NCBI GenBank assembly: GCA_016712345.1
Contig: JADJRH010000011.1
Location: 3,038,001 to 3,102,000, forward strand
Origin: Polyangiaceae bacterium
GTDB lineage: Bacteria > Myxococcota_A > Polyangia > Polyangiales > Polyangiaceae
Reading direction: 5' to 3'
Length of the DNA stretch: 64,000 nt
The notes under the pieces were generated by a model. That model ran no database searches, was not told where the DNA came from, and saw only the letters and a program-made list of their open reading frames with translations. Below are positions 63,936-64,000 of this stretch, piece after piece; the first letter of the stretch is position 1; every line of letters begins with the position of its first letter. The position numbers were made by a program, and so were the translations under genes.

Positions 63936-64000
63936 TTATGTGAGGGCGGCAACCAGCGCGTCCATCACAGCGCGAACCGGCGGTGATGATTGGATGTCGG
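63936..64000 (-). CDS. C-terminal end of a possible LysR-family regulator (truncated by window edge)
   Basis: An open minus-strand frame enters from the window edge and ends with PPVRAVMDALVAALT and a TAA at 63936-63938. The pattern resembles the last helix of LysR-type regulators. Only about 21 residues are visible, so assignment is tentative. Confidence 0.4.
   Translation of the reverse strand, partial: DIQSSPPVRAVMDALVAALT

Noticed and set aside
1..64000. CRISPR array or intact insertion sequence
   Set aside because: No regularly spaced direct repeats and no transposase-like protein were found.

Overview
The window looks like chromosomal DNA of a myxobacterium (Myxococcota, probably a Polyangia-type lineage). 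I base this on Ser/Thr protein kinases with PEGA or cyclic-nucleotide-binding tails, FHA/sigma-54 activator modules, many lipoproteins with Gly/Thr/Ser-rich linkers, a cysteine-rich repeat lipoprotein, and a cytochrome c/copper type II monooxygenase lipoprotein. GC looks like 55-60% by eye, lower than cultured Sorangium or Myxococcus. I see no rRNA, tRNA, CRISPR or intact insertion sequence. Genes lie on both strands in short operons.

Layout. 1-8.0 kb: a truncated epimerase, a UbiB-like kinase, a subtilisin-like protease, a large FAD oxidoreductase and an aldo/keto reductase. 8.05-11.3 kb: a compact minus-strand cassette of Uma2-type nuclease, a small Cys protein, an AAA/OLD-like ATPase and a PD-(D/E)XK nuclease, which is the best candidate for an uncharacterised defence or DNA-processing system. 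11.4-17.3 kb: class I fumarase, then a kinase/cNMP protein, a multihaem cytochrome and a lipoprotein. 17.3-25.2 kb: a type VI secretion cargo operon (VgrG, RecF-like ATPase, DUF1795 chaperone, GH75 chitosanase-PAAR effector, M15-like peptidase with a peptidoglycan-binding domain, DUF2169), flanked at 25.4-26.6 kb by a DUF6065 protein and an N-terminal-glutamine amidase homologue. 26.7-33.1 kb: Cys-rich lipoprotein, beta-barrel-like protein, PAP2 phosphatase, His-rich lipoprotein, ABC-F ATPase and response regulator. 33.2-39.3 kb: SMC-like ATPase, PEGA lipoprotein, kinase, and a sigma-54 activator split from its FHA domain. 39.3-43.6 kb: copper monooxygenase lipoprotein behind tandem palindromes, a repeat-bearing spacer and two lipoproteins. 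43.6-53.9 kb: two flavin oxidases, a TerB-like/PPP phosphatase fusion, methylmalonate-semialdehyde dehydrogenase, a PIN toxin-antitoxin pair, a TPR lipoprotein and an ECF sigma/membrane protein pair. 53.9-64 kb: a MutH homologue, CoA-binding protein, PLP lyase, UBP zinc finger, HtrA-type protease, TerB-like protein, SDR, M13 peptidase, a propeller lipoprotein and the tail of a possible LysR regulator.

Cross-cutting signals. Two DNA words are strongly over-represented in coding and spacer DNA and in all reading frames: the palindrome GTGTACAC (18 copies found by eye, about 1 expected) and GGGTAGA/TCTACCC (about 70 copies, 8-9 expected). Five genes (3.65, 17.55, 47.86, 50.68 and 61.42 kb) are each broken by what looks like one single-base indel, four of them in homopolymers. 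This points to draft-assembly or long-read error more than to real decay, so those genes are annotated over their full span.
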